Part shown: positions 34,799-46,205 of the stretch, piece after piece | Layout: the number at the start of each line of letters is the position of its first letter | How positions within the stretch are numbered: the first letter of the stretch is position 1 | Assembly (NCBI GenBank): GCA_018398805.1 | Contig: JAGFBZ010000342.1 | Coordinates: forward strand, 2,192,001 to 2,256,000 | Length of the DNA stretch: 64,000 nt | Source of the DNA: Hirundichthys speculiger | Lineage: Eukaryota; Chordata; Actinopteri; Beloniformes; Exocoetidae | Reading direction: 5' to 3' | The notes under the pieces: generated by a model | What the model was told of the DNA's origin: nothing | Seen by the model: only the letters and a program-made list of their open reading frames with translations | Databases searched by the model: none | Program-made: the position numbers and the translations under genes

Positions 34799-36882
34799 CA
34801 TTTCTGTTACTGGTAAAAGCTCACAACAGCAGGGCTACCAAGCTGCCATCTTGTGGTAAAGACAGTCTTTTTTTTTTTTTTTTGATCATTTTGATTGACA
34901 ACTTGTTGATTCTGTTGGATGTTTCCATGGAGGTGTCAATCATCCAAATGAGGAAATGTGTTCCTAAGATGCCAGTTTACTTCAACAGTGAGAGGTAGCG
35001 ACTGTTTCACTGAGGAGACGAGCTCACAACAATACAAACCGATCTAAAATAGTTATATTTGTTTGGAATGAATATATTCGGCGACAAGTTCAGAGTTTGG
35101 TAAGTGAAAAACCTTATGAATCCTGAATTTAAGCAGTGTAATTGCCAATCAAACGATTGTTTGTCAAGTCAATAAAGAATGATTACCCTGTTGCTTATTT
35201 CTATGCGCCATAATTGGAGAAAGTGAAAATACGAAGCAGCAAATTAAGACCCAAGTGAAACGGTGCAGTTCTGCATAAATTCCAGTAAAAGCAACAAGGT
35301 TTTTTTTATTTTTTTTATCAGCATCTGTCTTGCATTTTAAATCCTGTTCCCTGCCTGTACAGAGCCGTGATTTATTTATTGTTTCTCCGTCCGTTTTCAA
35401 TCAAGCGTCGCATTTATCGCGGCGAGCGCAGGCGACTCGCCGAGGCCGTCCCTAATTACCCGTCTGCAGACGGACGCTTTAATTAACTGTCAAGTCCGTG
35501 CGAGATGGAGAATTGAGAGCTGATTGGCTGCTCATTTGTTTCTGTGTAACATGCTGGAGGTTGTTGTTGTGGCTGGATCCAGCTCGCGGGATGGATGGAT
35601 GGAGGGATGGAGGGATGGAGGGATGGAGTGAGGGATGGATGGATGGAGGAGGGTGTCGAAAGTTGGCGCCTGTTCCCTGATAAGAGCTGGCTGTGTGGGG
35701 GAGCCAGGGATTTCAAACGTCTCTGCATCCAGAACCCCTGTTTTAAATGCACCGCGAACGCTGCTGAGCGCCACAGAAATGACATATTTATTGGGTGAGA
35801 CTTCTCAAAGAACCCCGTAAATTTCCCTTCACGGGCTCCCACCTTGATGTAGGGGGGATAAACAGAACCGTACGTGTATAAGAGGCGTTTTGTGAGCGTT
35901 CGTGGTGGTCTTTTTGGCGGCCACGAAGGTGTGAAGCTGTAATCTGGAGAGTTGCACGCGCTCAGTTTCGCCTCCATTGTCGCAGGTTGTCACGTCGGTT
36001 TCACCCTCTCAGATCCATACCGAGCTCCCCTGAAGGAGCGAGAAGCTTTCGCTTTATTAGTAATTGATTTACTCGGCCGAGGATTCATCAAAGCCGTTTA
36101 TTGACACCATCACTCAGGAAATGCTGGAGCGAGCTCGCCGCCGTTTTAGCTGAGGTGGCAGGAGGGGCTCTGCTGCTGCTTCACCTTGAACGTCATGTGA
36201 CCAACTATTTCAAAATCAGTCAGCTAGATTGATATAAAGCTGTCGAGCTGTTTTACACCTCCACTACAGTACAAAAAAAAACCCAGTATATTAAAAATGT
36301 CAGAACTGTTTCCAGTTGGTCACGTAATCCGCTGAAACCGAGCTCACGGGCAGCAGACGGGGTTAAAACTGACCCCCGTGAACCTACGGTTACCAGCCAG
36401 TTACCATGGCAACAGCAGCATCCTGTTCACAGACGGAGCTGTGAAGCTGCAGAAACGAGACGGGTCAGAAAGAAGAATCGTTCGCATGGATGGTCACATG
36501 ACGCCGTCGAGCCCAGTTTTAAAGCCGCTCCGTGTAGCGCCGCCACTTACGACCACATGGGGGATGTGGGCGGTACAATGCACGATATCTACAGTCGTAT
36601 GAGGTCGTTACGTCCCACGCTGCTCGACTCGCTGCCTAATCTTGTTTACGGCGTCAACAGTCGTGCGCGTAGGCGGCGTAGACGCCCTGAACCAGAGGCT
36701 AAAATGAATTTAGTGCAGCGGCGCCAACATGTGCTGATGATAAACAATATAAGCTAAGAAAATACACTTCAGTTGTAGCTTTTACATTCAAAGGGAAGGA
36801 GAATGTGGTCCCGGTTCTGGTTCTGGTTCTAGTTCTGGCTCTGGTTTGGGACAGGAGGCACGTCGTATTCATTAACGCATCA
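34799..36882. other. Intron stretch with a small minisatellite, no gene
   Basis: Unique-looking sequence with no supported gene. The GGATGGAG minisatellite at 35588-35650 is listed separately. Frames at 35483-35977 (minus) run through that repeat and are artefacts. Confidence 0.5.
35588..35650 (+). repeat. (GGATGGAG)n minisatellite
   Basis: Repeated ATGG and GGGATGGA units over 63 bp, with slight variation. Both strands remain open through it, which explains overlapping chance frames. Confidence 0.9.
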
Positions 36883-36890
36883 CTTCAGGT

Positions 36891-37674
36891 TAGAGGTCTT
36901 CACAGGTCCCTAACTCTAACCCAGATGGACCCGTGAAAATTTGACCCGAAACCGACCCGACCCGAGCTATTATCCTAAGTCCAGGTTCAGAACCCAAATG
37001 GACCCGCAATATTTGGACCTGGAACCGACCCGACCCGAGTCTTTAGTTTCCGACCACGAACCGAACTGAGTTACCCGAATAGAACCGAGACAATCCAGCC
37101 CATAGTTGCTCATTTTAAAAGTTGTCTAGTGTTGAATAAAACTTGATTTTCTTACCTAAAGTTGTCTTCTTCTACCGGTTCAGTTGCTACATAGGCTACG
37201 TGATGTAAACAACAATAACTCCACGTCGTTATTTTCTTGGTGGATACAGATGCTATTGGTAGCAACTGCTAACGCTAATAGCCTATACCGGTCAGGACGT
37301 GTCGTGAATATGTTCTCTCATCCAACGTTGTCATGTTGGCGATCTGTTGTGCTTTACAGCTGCCGGGCAAACCGCTAATAACACGCTAATAACACGCTAC
37401 GGCAACATGATTGTTTCATGACAAATACGCCACGTTAATGAATAATTAATTAAACTGCCCTGAGTCCTGACATTGGCTGCCCCCGCCAGTATCTTTACCT
37501 CTCTGGAGTAAACGTGGACCCAGCCTGTCAGAGAGCACCGACTGGACCCGAAACTAACTGTACCGATTCTGACCTGAACCCGGAGTCACATCTTGTGAAT
37601 GGACCTGAGACCCGATTCGGGTCTGGTCTGGAACCTCGGGTTTTCGGATTGTTGGGTTGTTCTGAAGACCTCTA
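36891..37674. mobile_element. hAT-type element, family F, copy 3 (inverted)
   Basis: 784 bp, ends TAGAGGTCTTCA and TGAAGACCTCTA, opposite in orientation to copies 1 and 2. The flanks CTTCAGGT and CTCAATGT share 5 of 8 bases, so the duplication is weak. Internal blocks such as CAGTTGCTACATAGGCTACG are shared with the other copies. Confidence 0.88.
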
Positions 37675-38999
37675 CTCAATGTTGCATTTCAGTTAGCTTG
37701 TCAGGTGACAAAGCTGCAGGATTTCTGACACTGTGAGAAAGTTATCTAACTGTTTTAGTTTTACAGTGCAATAACAAATTAGAGTCTGCTGACAGATGTA
37801 TTTCTCAGTTTGGCTGTTAGTGGAAAAAGAAAAAAAGAAAATACAGTGAATGATTGAAAACCTGAACAAACACCCGGATAGCTGGACATTTGGGTTCAGC
37901 CTTGCCATTGTGTTTCCCAGGATACTGATGTATTTGAGGATATTGTTAAATGTTATAAATAAAACTGTTAAATATGCAATAAGACAAAAGTTTCTGGAGG
38001 GTTCCAGATTTGTGGATAATGAGAGAAAACTGTAACTTATTGACTCCTTTCTCTCTGCTTTATCAAGCATTCATGTTCCTACATCAAAAAAAAAAAAAAA
38101 TGGAAGCTCACTTTTTTTTTTAAACCCTTTGCCATGGATCAGAGTAATGAACTTCATTCAAGATGGCTTATTTCTCATTACCCGAGCAGGAGCTTAACTC
38201 AAAGTGAATATACTCGCTTGATTTAGTTCATTCTGATGAGCCACACTTGCAAAAAAAAAAAAAAAAAAAAAAAAAGGTTTGTCCTTGCAGGTTCATTAAT
38301 CAGCTCATTAATCACATGTTTATTATGGTGATGATCTGAGTGGGTGACGCTCCTAAAGTTTTTATACCACCGTGAAACCCGCATCTGTACCGATGCCCTC
38401 GGAGCGAAGCGGCTCGCGTCCAGACTCGTATCTTTGTCGAGATCGTCCAGCTTCGGTGAAATATTGGGGCCGTTGCTGCTTTTCTGTGACTCCTCATTTA
38501 AACTCCGCACTTAAGAGCTATCAGACTGCTCGAAGCCGCTCTAATTAAACCGGTTTGATGCTCACCAACAGGACGTGGACAAGAGAAAAGCAGTCATTAA
38601 TTCTGCTTGCATACGTCTGGGCTCGTGCTCCGGGTCCACTCATTCATATTAACGACAGTGAGTCAGCCCATTTGGAGTTAGTTTCTCCTGCTAATCAGGA
38701 AATGGCTTCGCAGGAAACATAAAAGCAAGTGTGCTTCCTGACAAAAGGAGAGGCAGGCGGCTTCCTGACGTTCAGCTCAGACTGCTGCTCCTCTTTGAAG
38801 CTGAGAGTCCCTGGAAGAAGTCTGGTCCCCCCCGACCGACCGGCTCAGACATACGGAGGAAACAAGAAACCAGAAATATGCTCTGTTGATTGATGAGGAG
38901 ATGGGACTTTGAAACAATGCAATTATGTTACTAATGGCTTAATATTTGGGATCGATTTACATTGGGTCAGATACAAAATAAGAGTGAATTCCAGTTCCT
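37675..38999. other. Intron stretch, no gene supported
   Basis: Includes a run of 25 A residues at 38251-38275. No gene or repeat family was recognised. Confidence 0.5.
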
Positions 39000-39007
39000 G
39001 TCTTAAC

Positions 39008-39437
39008 TAGAGTTGAGCGATTTCATCGATTCCGCAATATATATCGCTATATTTTATCAAGTATCGATTTTTCGGCCGCGGGTATCGATATTCTAAGCTT
39101 CTTCCAAAACCCCCGTGTCCCACCTTTAAAAGCTTGCAAGCAACAATTTGCACTGTTTAAATAAATGAAACTATTTTTCTGAACACATCTTTTATTCATT
39201 TTGTCCAGCATTTGCAAGCTGTCTGTCAGCCATATAATGTGTAATTGATGCTTTCAGTTCAATTAATTCAAACAAAGTCATTGGAACACTCACAAGATAT
39301 CACCAAAATCACTTTTTCCCTTTAAAATCTTTCAGAAAATGATGTAAATGTATTGTAAGATGAATATCGATATATATCGTATCGTGAGCCAAATATCGTG
39401 TATCGTATCGCGAGATTAGTGTATCGCTACAGCCTCA
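39008..39437. mobile_element. hAT-type MITE, family C, copy 2
   Basis: It begins TAGAGTTGAGCGATTTCATC and follows family C through to GCTACAGCCTCA. The flank GTCTTAAC (39000-39007) resembles ATCTCAAC (39438-39445) at 6 of 8. The right tip is altered from the usual CAGCCCTA, next to the insertion of the element at 39446. Confidence 0.85.
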
Positions 39438-39445
39438 ATCTCAAC

Positions 39446-40036
39446 TAGGGATGCACATTTTGGATTTTTTTTTTTATGACTGTTAACCGACGCCCTTTAA
39501 CGATAACCGTTAACCGATAACTCCGGGAGGGTTGACTGCCGCGATGTTGCGCGTGTTGTCGTGGACGCATGCGGACTCTCGCGGCAATGTGTCGCTGTCA
39601 GCTTGTCGCAGAGATGCCGCCGTCACTTTGGATTTATACTAGCGTGGTCTCCGCTATGTTATTCCACGACGCAAGAGCGACAGTCACGAACTAGCTAAAC
39701 TTACTAAACTTATCTCTTGCGTTTTTCCACTTCCTCACCGTCTCGGCCGTATCCAGACCCACATTCATCTCTATGTCCCTCCATGAATTACTAGAATATG
39801 TGCTGTCTTTGTAGTGTGGAGAACCAGAATCGTACAGATGTGGGTACTTCCTCATTTTTTTGATGATGCGCTCTTTTCTACGTGGATGTAGAATTGACCA
39901 ATCAGAGGCCTGTTGCACCTGTCGACACGCCCCCGTGAGTTGATTGAATTACGTAGCTTAAAAACAAAATTGACTGTTAGTATTAATCGGTTAGAGTTAC
40001 TGTTATCGGTTAAACAGTTAACCATGTGCATCCCTA
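39446..40036. mobile_element. hAT-type element, family D, carrying a MADF-like exon
   Basis: 591 bp with inverted ends TAGGGATGCACAT and ATGTGCATCCCTA. The 8-bp duplication ATCTCAAC is perfect (39438-39445 and 40037-40044). GTTAACCGATAAC-type motifs lie near both ends. Most unusually, the interior encodes a MADF-like domain on the minus strand (next entry). Confidence 0.93.
39705..39918 (-). pseudogene. MADF-like DNA-binding domain fragment
   Basis: The minus-strand frame encodes KYPHLYDSGSPHYKDS, SWRDIEMNVGLD and VRKWKNARDKF in that order. This fits the MADF (Myb/SANT-like) domain: YPHLY in helix 1, W-x-x-I in helix 2, and R-x-W-K-N-x-R-D-x-F in helix 3. The frame has no stop until just after the domain. 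A consensus donor GTAAGT (39704-39699, minus) lies immediately after DKF, so it may be a single exon. Nearby ATG codons exist, but no upstream exon is visible. Whether it is transposon-encoded or captured from a host gene is open. Confidence 0.7.
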
Positions 40037-40044
40037 ATCTCAAC

Positions 40045-40831
40045 CCTAAATCTCAAAAATGTGCACTCCCAAGAAGTGCAAGTGCTGTCCCGATTCTCAG
40101 AACATCAAGTTGAGGGACAAGTTTGAGGCCCCACCCTTGGGAGTAACGGCTACCCAGAAGGCATTGCGTACTTTCGCCAAGACATCTTCGAAAAGGATGG
40201 TGATTGGAAATAGTCAATCTCGTGAAGATGCCCAAAGCCCACACGAAGGAAATCAGCGACGCAGACGGCGTTGACGCTAAAATGCCGCCATCGTCATCTT
40301 CTTTTTCTTCCTCCTCCTCGTCGTCGTCTTCTTGACAGACTGAATGTAGCTTTGGCGTAAGGCCGCCCCCATCAGTCTGAAGACGTAACTGCACTCAAGG
40401 TGCGTCCCATTTCTAAGACACAGGATAGCCCTACACTTACTTTGGAGGGTTAAGATTGAAGGTTAAGGGAGGAATTGGAAGTCTGGCTGAAACAATAAAT
40501 AAAAAGTTTGGTTAATTTACCTGAATAAGCAGCGCAAAATATACAAATACAAACAGGAACACTGATTTTTTTCCCCCAAACCCACGGCTGATATAACGCC
40601 TGCACATCTTTCCACCAGTGGTTTTTATTTGTCCTTCTTTCAGAGAGGGTCTCTTGAGTTCAGTCCTGTGTATTTATCGCAGCGCAGAAGAGTTCAAGTC
40701 AGATTATCTTTCCTTTGACATGTTTGTGCGGTTTTTATGTGCATGCACATGAGTAGGTTAGTCACTGACCTTCATACAGTAAACATTCTCTAAAGTATAA
40801 GCATTCGCTTGGCAAACATTTCCTGCGAGAC
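40045..40831. other. Intron stretch, unresolved
   Basis: A + frame (40059-40274) contains PKKCKC and RRRRR segments but no domain I know. About 40280-40460 has a (TCC/TCG)n-rich run and GTGCGTCCCATTTC, which may belong to a MITE I cannot delimit. Confidence 0.4.
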
Positions 40832-41200
40832 GACGTGCAAAAGTTAGTACCCCTCGTTTAACCCCATGCTTTTTATTTCTTCCTTTAAATCATCTGACCA
40901 CAGACGGTCAAATACAGTCTCAGACGAACAAATGGATCTTTTTTTTTCTACTGTGACATTTAACAAAAAGAAGAAACATGAATGTGAGCAACACCAAGTA
41001 CCGCCGTGATTCAGTAGTTTGTGGCCAGAAGGAATCACTTCCCGTTCGACCATCAGTCTCTCCCGTGGTTGTGGAAGGTTTGTGGCCAATTCCTCTTTTC
41101 AACGTTACTGCAGTAAATTGAGGTTTTTGGGCATTTGTTGATGCACAGATCTCATATGGCCCATTGCACTGGGGTTGAAACTTTGACAAAGCCTTGTAGT
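40832..41200 (-). mobile_element. Tc1-like transposon, 3' part
   Basis: On the minus strand, coding-like text (CAACCCCAGTGCAATGGGCC, equivalent to a QCNGP stretch, then ACAAATGCCC, KPSTT) is followed by a 3' untranslated part and the end GGGGTACTAACTTTTGCAC at the low-coordinate side. The same terminal motif, inverted, opens the Tc1-like copy at 55107. Frames are broken by stops. It probably belongs with 42194-42730, split by later insertions. Confidence 0.7.
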
Positions 41201-41330
41201 CCCTCCAGTACAGCCACAGGCGTAACGGCTCAGGTTGCTTTATTTCTACTCGTAGGTAGATTTGCTCTGCAGTCTTGAGATGACAAAGCTGTGAAAACTG
41301 TTAGTAGATTTGTAGCGATACACTAATCCC

Positions 41331-41548
41331 ACCTTCAGTTCACTGCACATTGCAGCTTGTTGTATGTATACTTGTCATATTGCTCTTGTGTGATTCATAT
41401 GTGTCTTATAATTATATTATAAATAGGAATACTTTATGTTTTTTATATTTTTTATATTGCTATTTTTATATTGCTATCTAATATTGTGTTTTTTTCTTGT
41501 CTTGGTGCTGCTACACTACAATTTCCCAGTTTGGGTTCAATAAAGTAC

Positions 41549-41640
<92 letters not shown>
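41331..41640 (+). mobile_element. LINE-type 3' tail with (CTAT)n end
   Basis: AT-rich sequence ends CTACACTACAATTTCCCAGT then AATAAAGTACAT and a CTAT run. TTTCCC...AATAAAG followed by a tetranucleotide run is the usual 3' end of fish non-LTR elements. It interrupts family C copy 3, so it arrived later. Confidence 0.6.
41551..41638 (+). repeat. (CTAT)n microsatellite
   Basis: About 21 CTAT units in a row, the last slightly altered. Open frames through it read as repeating SIYL and are not genes. Confidence 0.95.
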
Positions 41641-41888
41641 ACGATACGCGATATTCGGCTCACGATACGATATATACCGATATTCATCTTACAATACATT
41701 TACATGATTTTCTGAAGAATTTTAAAGGGACAAAGTGATTTTGGTGACATCTTGTGAGTGTTCCAATGACTTTGTTTGAATTAATTGAACTGAAAGCATC
41801 AATTACACATTATATGGCTGACAGACAGGCGGCTTCCTGCCTCCAGCCATATAATTTTATGTTACATTATATATTTATTTACATTATA

Positions 41889-42089
41889 GTGCTGATGTTA
41901 AAAGTGTTTGAACAACAAATGTTATGACACTTTAGTTCATATGGCAGCAGAACATTTTAATAAAAGTGCATTTTACACTACTTTTGAATTCATTATTTGA
42001 TTTTGCGTATACAGTGCAATTAATTGTGATTAATCAGGGAAATAATATGATTAATCGCGATTAAAAATTTTAATCGTTGCCCAGCTCTA
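41889..42089 (+). mobile_element. Family A hAT-type element, right-end fragment
   Basis: It matches the last 200 bp of family A (GTGCTGATGTTAAAAGTGTT to GTTGCCCAGCTCTA). The left part is missing. It lies next to family C copy 3, between the two Tc1-like parts. Confidence 0.8.
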
Positions 42090-42193
42090 GTAATTAGATA
42101 TATCTTTGTGGATTTTCGGAGATGAAGCGAGTGCTGTAAGGACGTCTGTAGATGGGCGACTGCGACATGTGGTGTGAAAGACTAAATAAATGC

Positions 42194-42730
42194 AGTGTGT
42201 TTACCCTTCAGAGGAGTTCATGGTGGATTCAGTCCCAAAGCATCACCACTGTTCCGTTTCTGCCAAGATGCTGTTCGGTTTTCGCCAAGCGACTCCACTT
42301 CGGTCTCTCCCCCCGAAGCTCTGTGTTTTGCTCAGATGCATCTTTGTATTCGTGAGTCGTGCTTCCACGTCCTTTTTGGACAGAAGAGGTTTTCTCCTGG
42401 CTGCAAACTGCTCGTTCGGGCTTCTAATTGGGCTGTCAGATTTGCTGGGATGTCCACTCCTGAGAAAATTGGCAACTGTCTCGAACGGTTCCAAAACTCG
42501 TAAATAATCTTTCCCACTGATGAGGGCTTGGAGATGGCTTCGCAGCCCGTTTCCAGTTGACTTGCAACAGCAATTGCTTCTCTAAGAGCAGTGCCCATGT
42601 CTTCCCCTCTTGGCATACTTCGGACTGCCTGAAGGATTTTGTTTCTTTTTTGGCCTCATTTTTGCTAAATAAATAACGGCACGATGAAAAAAACATATGT
42701 TGTCGTGTTTGTCTAATACTGCTTTTACAA
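42194..42730 (-). pseudogene. Tc1-like transposase, N-terminal part, degenerate
   Basis: The minus strand reads MPRGEDMGTALREAIAVA from 42616, then EAISK and KIIYEF, the N-terminal helix-turn-helix of Tc1-like transposases. In another frame it reads WRKPNSILAE and GTESTMNS, equivalent to the VWRKP and TMNS segments around the second catalytic region, with the GGGS part deleted. Frameshifts separate the pieces. 42620-42730 is the leader, related to 55180-55290. With 40832-41200 it probably forms one element cut by later insertions. Confidence 0.8.
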
Positions 42731-44335
42731 AAAGCATAGGATTAAAACGAGGACACAATCATTTGCATATGACTTTACTTCCAAAGTATGTAGCTGCACG
42801 CAACTATCCAAATACGCAGCCTTGCCAGTTAGCTGCAGATAATAAGTCCTTTTGTGCATCTGCTCATCGTCAGTTTTTCTGCTCACAGAGAAACTCCTGG
42901 AGCTGCACGATGGGCTATTTTTAATCAATGAAAAGATCCAGCAGCAGAGGGACGTTAGAAAAATAAAACGATAGAATAGAAAACAAGCTTCATCCTTTGT
43001 CTCATGGTGATAATTTATGACATATAATGAATATAAATGTAGATAGAAATCTTTACAGTTTTTTTTCTCGTTTTGAAACAAGCGTGTGCAGCCAAGCGGT
43101 GGGGGTTGGGGTTAGGGGGGATCTACCAAATCCCCGTCAAACCTCGTCTTCCACACCACGAAACGAAAGGGCCTCCGCGGAGCCGAGCATTAATCTTTCA
43201 CAACCAGTCCGCTGGCAGCCCGACAGACTTCCCTGAATGCTGTCATTTATGAATTTTCCCACTTTCGTGCCGCCGTGGCGTGGGACGGAGTGTGGGAAAG
43301 CGGCGGTGCCACTTCTGGTCGGGGCATTGTTCTGCCAGCGGCGTGGATGAATGACGCGTGATGTTTGAGCACACCCTTAATGAGCACTTCCTGACCCCTC
43401 GACCTACAGATACACAAACTAAATACAGGGAGTTGATTTGGAAAGAAAATATGTTGTGTTGCAGCACGATCAATTAGTGAAGCGATGGGATCTGCGTAGG
43501 AAATGCACGTTTATTGAGACAGAAATAACGACGGGAACATCAAATCATCGGGCGAGTTTGGGCGTCTCGGTCTTTAATCTTCATCATCGCCTGTCGTCCT
43601 GCTGTGGCTCCACGCTGGCAGGATCATAACAGCCGATTATCAGCCGCTGTAATGAATCACTCGGCTCCAGCCGGCTCGTACGGCGGCTTAACGAATGGAT
43701 TGATCCTCGCGCTGTGATGGATGGGTAAATATGCTCGGATCAAAAGGGAAAAGACCGGATCAGATGGTGCAGGAGCGGTCAGCGGGTGAAGTTTAGCTCC
43801 AGCTCCGCTGACCGGTGCATCACCAGATTAGGACACCATATTGAACAGGTTACGTCCACCGTGCACGTTAATCAGATTTATGAACATGTCAACCTCTGAC
43901 CTCTGTGCGTGTCGGAGCGTCTCAGTGCAGTGTGATCACTTTCTAATCCTGTTAGTACCGGATTAACGCTGAGGTGATCTGGACCAGACGCACACACTCC
44001 CTTTAATTCACCGGTTCTAGTTTCACAGGATGTGACACTGAATCTAAATGAAGAGGAAAGTCAATAGTTGGTAGTGACGGTCTTCTAAATTTACAAACCA
44101 ATTTGAGAACTCGAGTTGGGGTAAAAAGAAATTAGGGCCATTTATTAACAATAAGTATTTGTCAGTTCAGTTCAGTTCAAGTCAGTAGTCAGAAACAAAG
44201 CACTCCAGTTCATTACAGTTTATGACCCAATTCCAGTTGGGTCCACAATTCATTAAGTGCCAAGTCCGAGCCAAGGAACCCGACTGACTGCATTGAACGT
44301 TCACTTCAGTGCAATCCCCCATCTTGAGCAAGCAT
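42731..44335. other. Intron stretch, no gene supported
   Basis: Unique-looking sequence. 43130-43720 is non-repetitive and of mixed composition and could hold conserved non-coding sequence; this cannot be shown from one genome. About 44165-44185 has GTTCA repeats. Confidence 0.4.
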
Positions 44336-44452
44336 GAGGCGACAGTGGAGAGCAAAACCCCTGGTTGACAGGGCTAAAAAGCCCCCAGCAGGGGTGGGAG
44401 GGGCCATCTGCCTCCACCGGTTGGGCGGGGGGGGTGACAGAAAGAGAAATGA
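44336..44452. repeat. Fragment of the fish dispersed repeat seen at 10107
   Basis: CAGTGGAGAGCAAAACCCCT and GGCCATCTGCCTCCACCGGT are the typical inner part of the same common teleost repeat (AAAACTCC...GGCGGCCATCTGCC...CCGGTTGGG). Only a short piece remains. Confidence 0.5.
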
Positions 44453-44662
44453 GTCCAGGAATGATCTGCCTATGAGACACAATGTTTAAATAGGAGCATC
44501 CGGTTACCATAAAAATGCTGCTATTTTTAGCCGCTAGTTGGCAACAACCGTCACAACATATTGCATTTGGAGTTTTTCACAACCAAAGCAACAAGCAACA
44601 AGCCAAAACAATGAGATTTTACATCAACTTCCACCTTCAAACAACCACGGTGTACTAGTGCG

Positions 44663-45022
44663 TAGGGGTGAGTATTGGCAAGGACCTCGCAATATGATAT
44701 GTATCATGATACTTGGGTCACGATACGATATTATCACGATATCACAATATCACGATATATTGCGATATTCTACCCAGTTAATATCAAAATCAAAAGAAGA
44801 GATGAAAAATCAAGTTGCTGTATATGTTCATCAGATGATATTGATCATTCAGAGGACAAACTGAGTCAAAACTATTTGATTCAAAACAACCTATTTATTG
44901 TTTATTAGTAGTGTTTTTGAAATATTCGAAAAAATCGATATTAGGAGCTGAAAAATTGATATTATATTGGGCAGTCGAAAATCGGCAATCTATTGCCAAA
45001 TCGATTTTTTTTCACACCCCTA
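44663..45022. mobile_element. hAT-type MITE, family B, copy 3 (intact)
   Basis: 360 bp, ends TAGGGGTGAGTATTGG and TTTCACACCCCTA, with a perfect duplication CTAGTGCG (44655-44662 and 45023-45030). Orientation is opposite to copy 1. Confidence 0.95.
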
Positions 45023-45162
45023 CTAGTGCGATACCGCGGAAGTGCGCGTCACATTGCTCCAAAGCAAAGAAGCTTCGCATGCATCCCTTCATGGGTGACG
45101 CCACGTGGCTGAAAGTCAGTGCGGTGGTCTCTGTGCAGAGAAGTTAGAAGGCACCGATCCCA

Positions 45163-45330
45163 GTGAAGAGGAAGAATATAACTGGGAAGAATGTCGACAT
45201 CCTAAACCTCATAAAAGAAATTCCAGGCCGCGTTCCCGTCATTTTCGACGAGGAAAAGATGAACACTGATGACTACGTGAACAGTGATCCCGTCTGCTTT
45301 GCCTGGAAAAGCTGGAGGGAGCCGCGAGCA
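45163..45330 (+). pseudogene. Possible mariner-like transposase fragment
   Basis: The + frame reads ILNLIKEIPGRVPVIFDEEK then NTDDYVNS. This resembles the block around the catalytic aspartate of mariner-like transposases (GxxxIFSDEKxFTVD...N). The serine before the D is replaced and the second D shifted. No terminal repeats were found. The match is short. Confidence 0.4.
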
Positions 45331-45770
45331 CCCGGAAGACCAGCAACTACAGGAAGGAAAACCGGAAAGGCGCAGACCTAAAAAAGGTTCATTTTAAAGC
45401 TTCATCTTAAAGACGGAGAGGCTGTCTGCATCCACCAACACTCGCTGGAAGCTGCTTCCATCAGAGAGGAGCCTGATGTCTCACAGCTCTGCCTCCCAGT
45501 CCACATCTGGAAACTCCAGGAACCACAAGTATGCCTGCAGTCTGAGAGCGAAGTGCTCTGTGGGGATGGCGTGGAACCATGAGTTCTTTTAGGAGGGAGC
45601 GAAGGCCCACAAGGGCTTTACATGTGAGGAGAAGAATTTTAACTTCCATTAACTTAAATGAAGATTTGGGAGCTGTGATCTCTTCTAATCCGCATCACAA
45701 CTCAGATCAGATACCTGAAAACTCCCATCGGCTTTCATCATTTTGTTTAAATTGCTTAAATTTCTACAGG
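45331..45770. other. Intron stretch, nothing recognised
   Basis: Short frames on both strands have no recognised product. It may be further transposon remnant. Confidence 0.4.
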
Positions 45771-45778
45771 ATTCAGAC

Positions 45779-46205
45779 TAGGGCTGTAGCGATACACTAA
45801 TCTCACGATACGATACACGATATTCTGGCTCACGATACGATATATATCGATATTCATCTTACAATACATTTACATCATTTTCTGAAAGATTTTAAAGGGA
45901 CAAAGTGATTTTGGTGACATCTTGTGAGTGTTCCAATGACTTTGTTTGAATTAATTGAACTGAAAGCATCAATTACACATTATATGGCTGACAGGCAGCT
46001 TGCAAATGCTGGACAAAATGAATAAAAGATTGTTGAGAAAAGTAGTTTCATTTATTTAAACAGTGCAAATTGTTTTTCTTTTGAAGGTGGGACACGGGGT
46101 TTTGAAAGAAGCTTAGAATATTGATACCTGCGGCAGAAAAATCCATACTCTCTGGGGGAAAAATATCGATATATATCGCAGAATCGATAAAATCGCTCAG
46201 CTCTA
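45779..46205. mobile_element. hAT-type MITE, family C, copy 4 (inverted)
   Basis: 427 bp from TAGGGCTGTAGCGATACACT to AAATCGCTCAGCTCTA, opposite in orientation to copy 1. No clean 8-bp duplication: the flanks are ATTCAGAC and CTTCTGCA. Confidence 0.88.

Larger units (their letters stand above)
41305..41835. mobile_element. hAT-type MITE, family C, copy 3, broken by a LINE tail
   Basis: It opens TAGATTTGTAGCGATACACT (family C right end, inverted), breaks off at about 41330, and resumes at 41641 with ACGATACGCGATATTCGGCT. It stops near 41835 at GGCTGACAGACAGG, before the left terminus. The break holds a retroposed tail and a CTAT microsatellite. Confidence 0.75.

Noticed and set aside
41471..41715. 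Frames encoding repeated SIYL
   Set aside because: Translation of the (CTAT)n microsatellite.
45461..45649. Minus-strand frame beside the mariner-like fragment
   Set aside because: Not recognised; no motif links it to a transposase.
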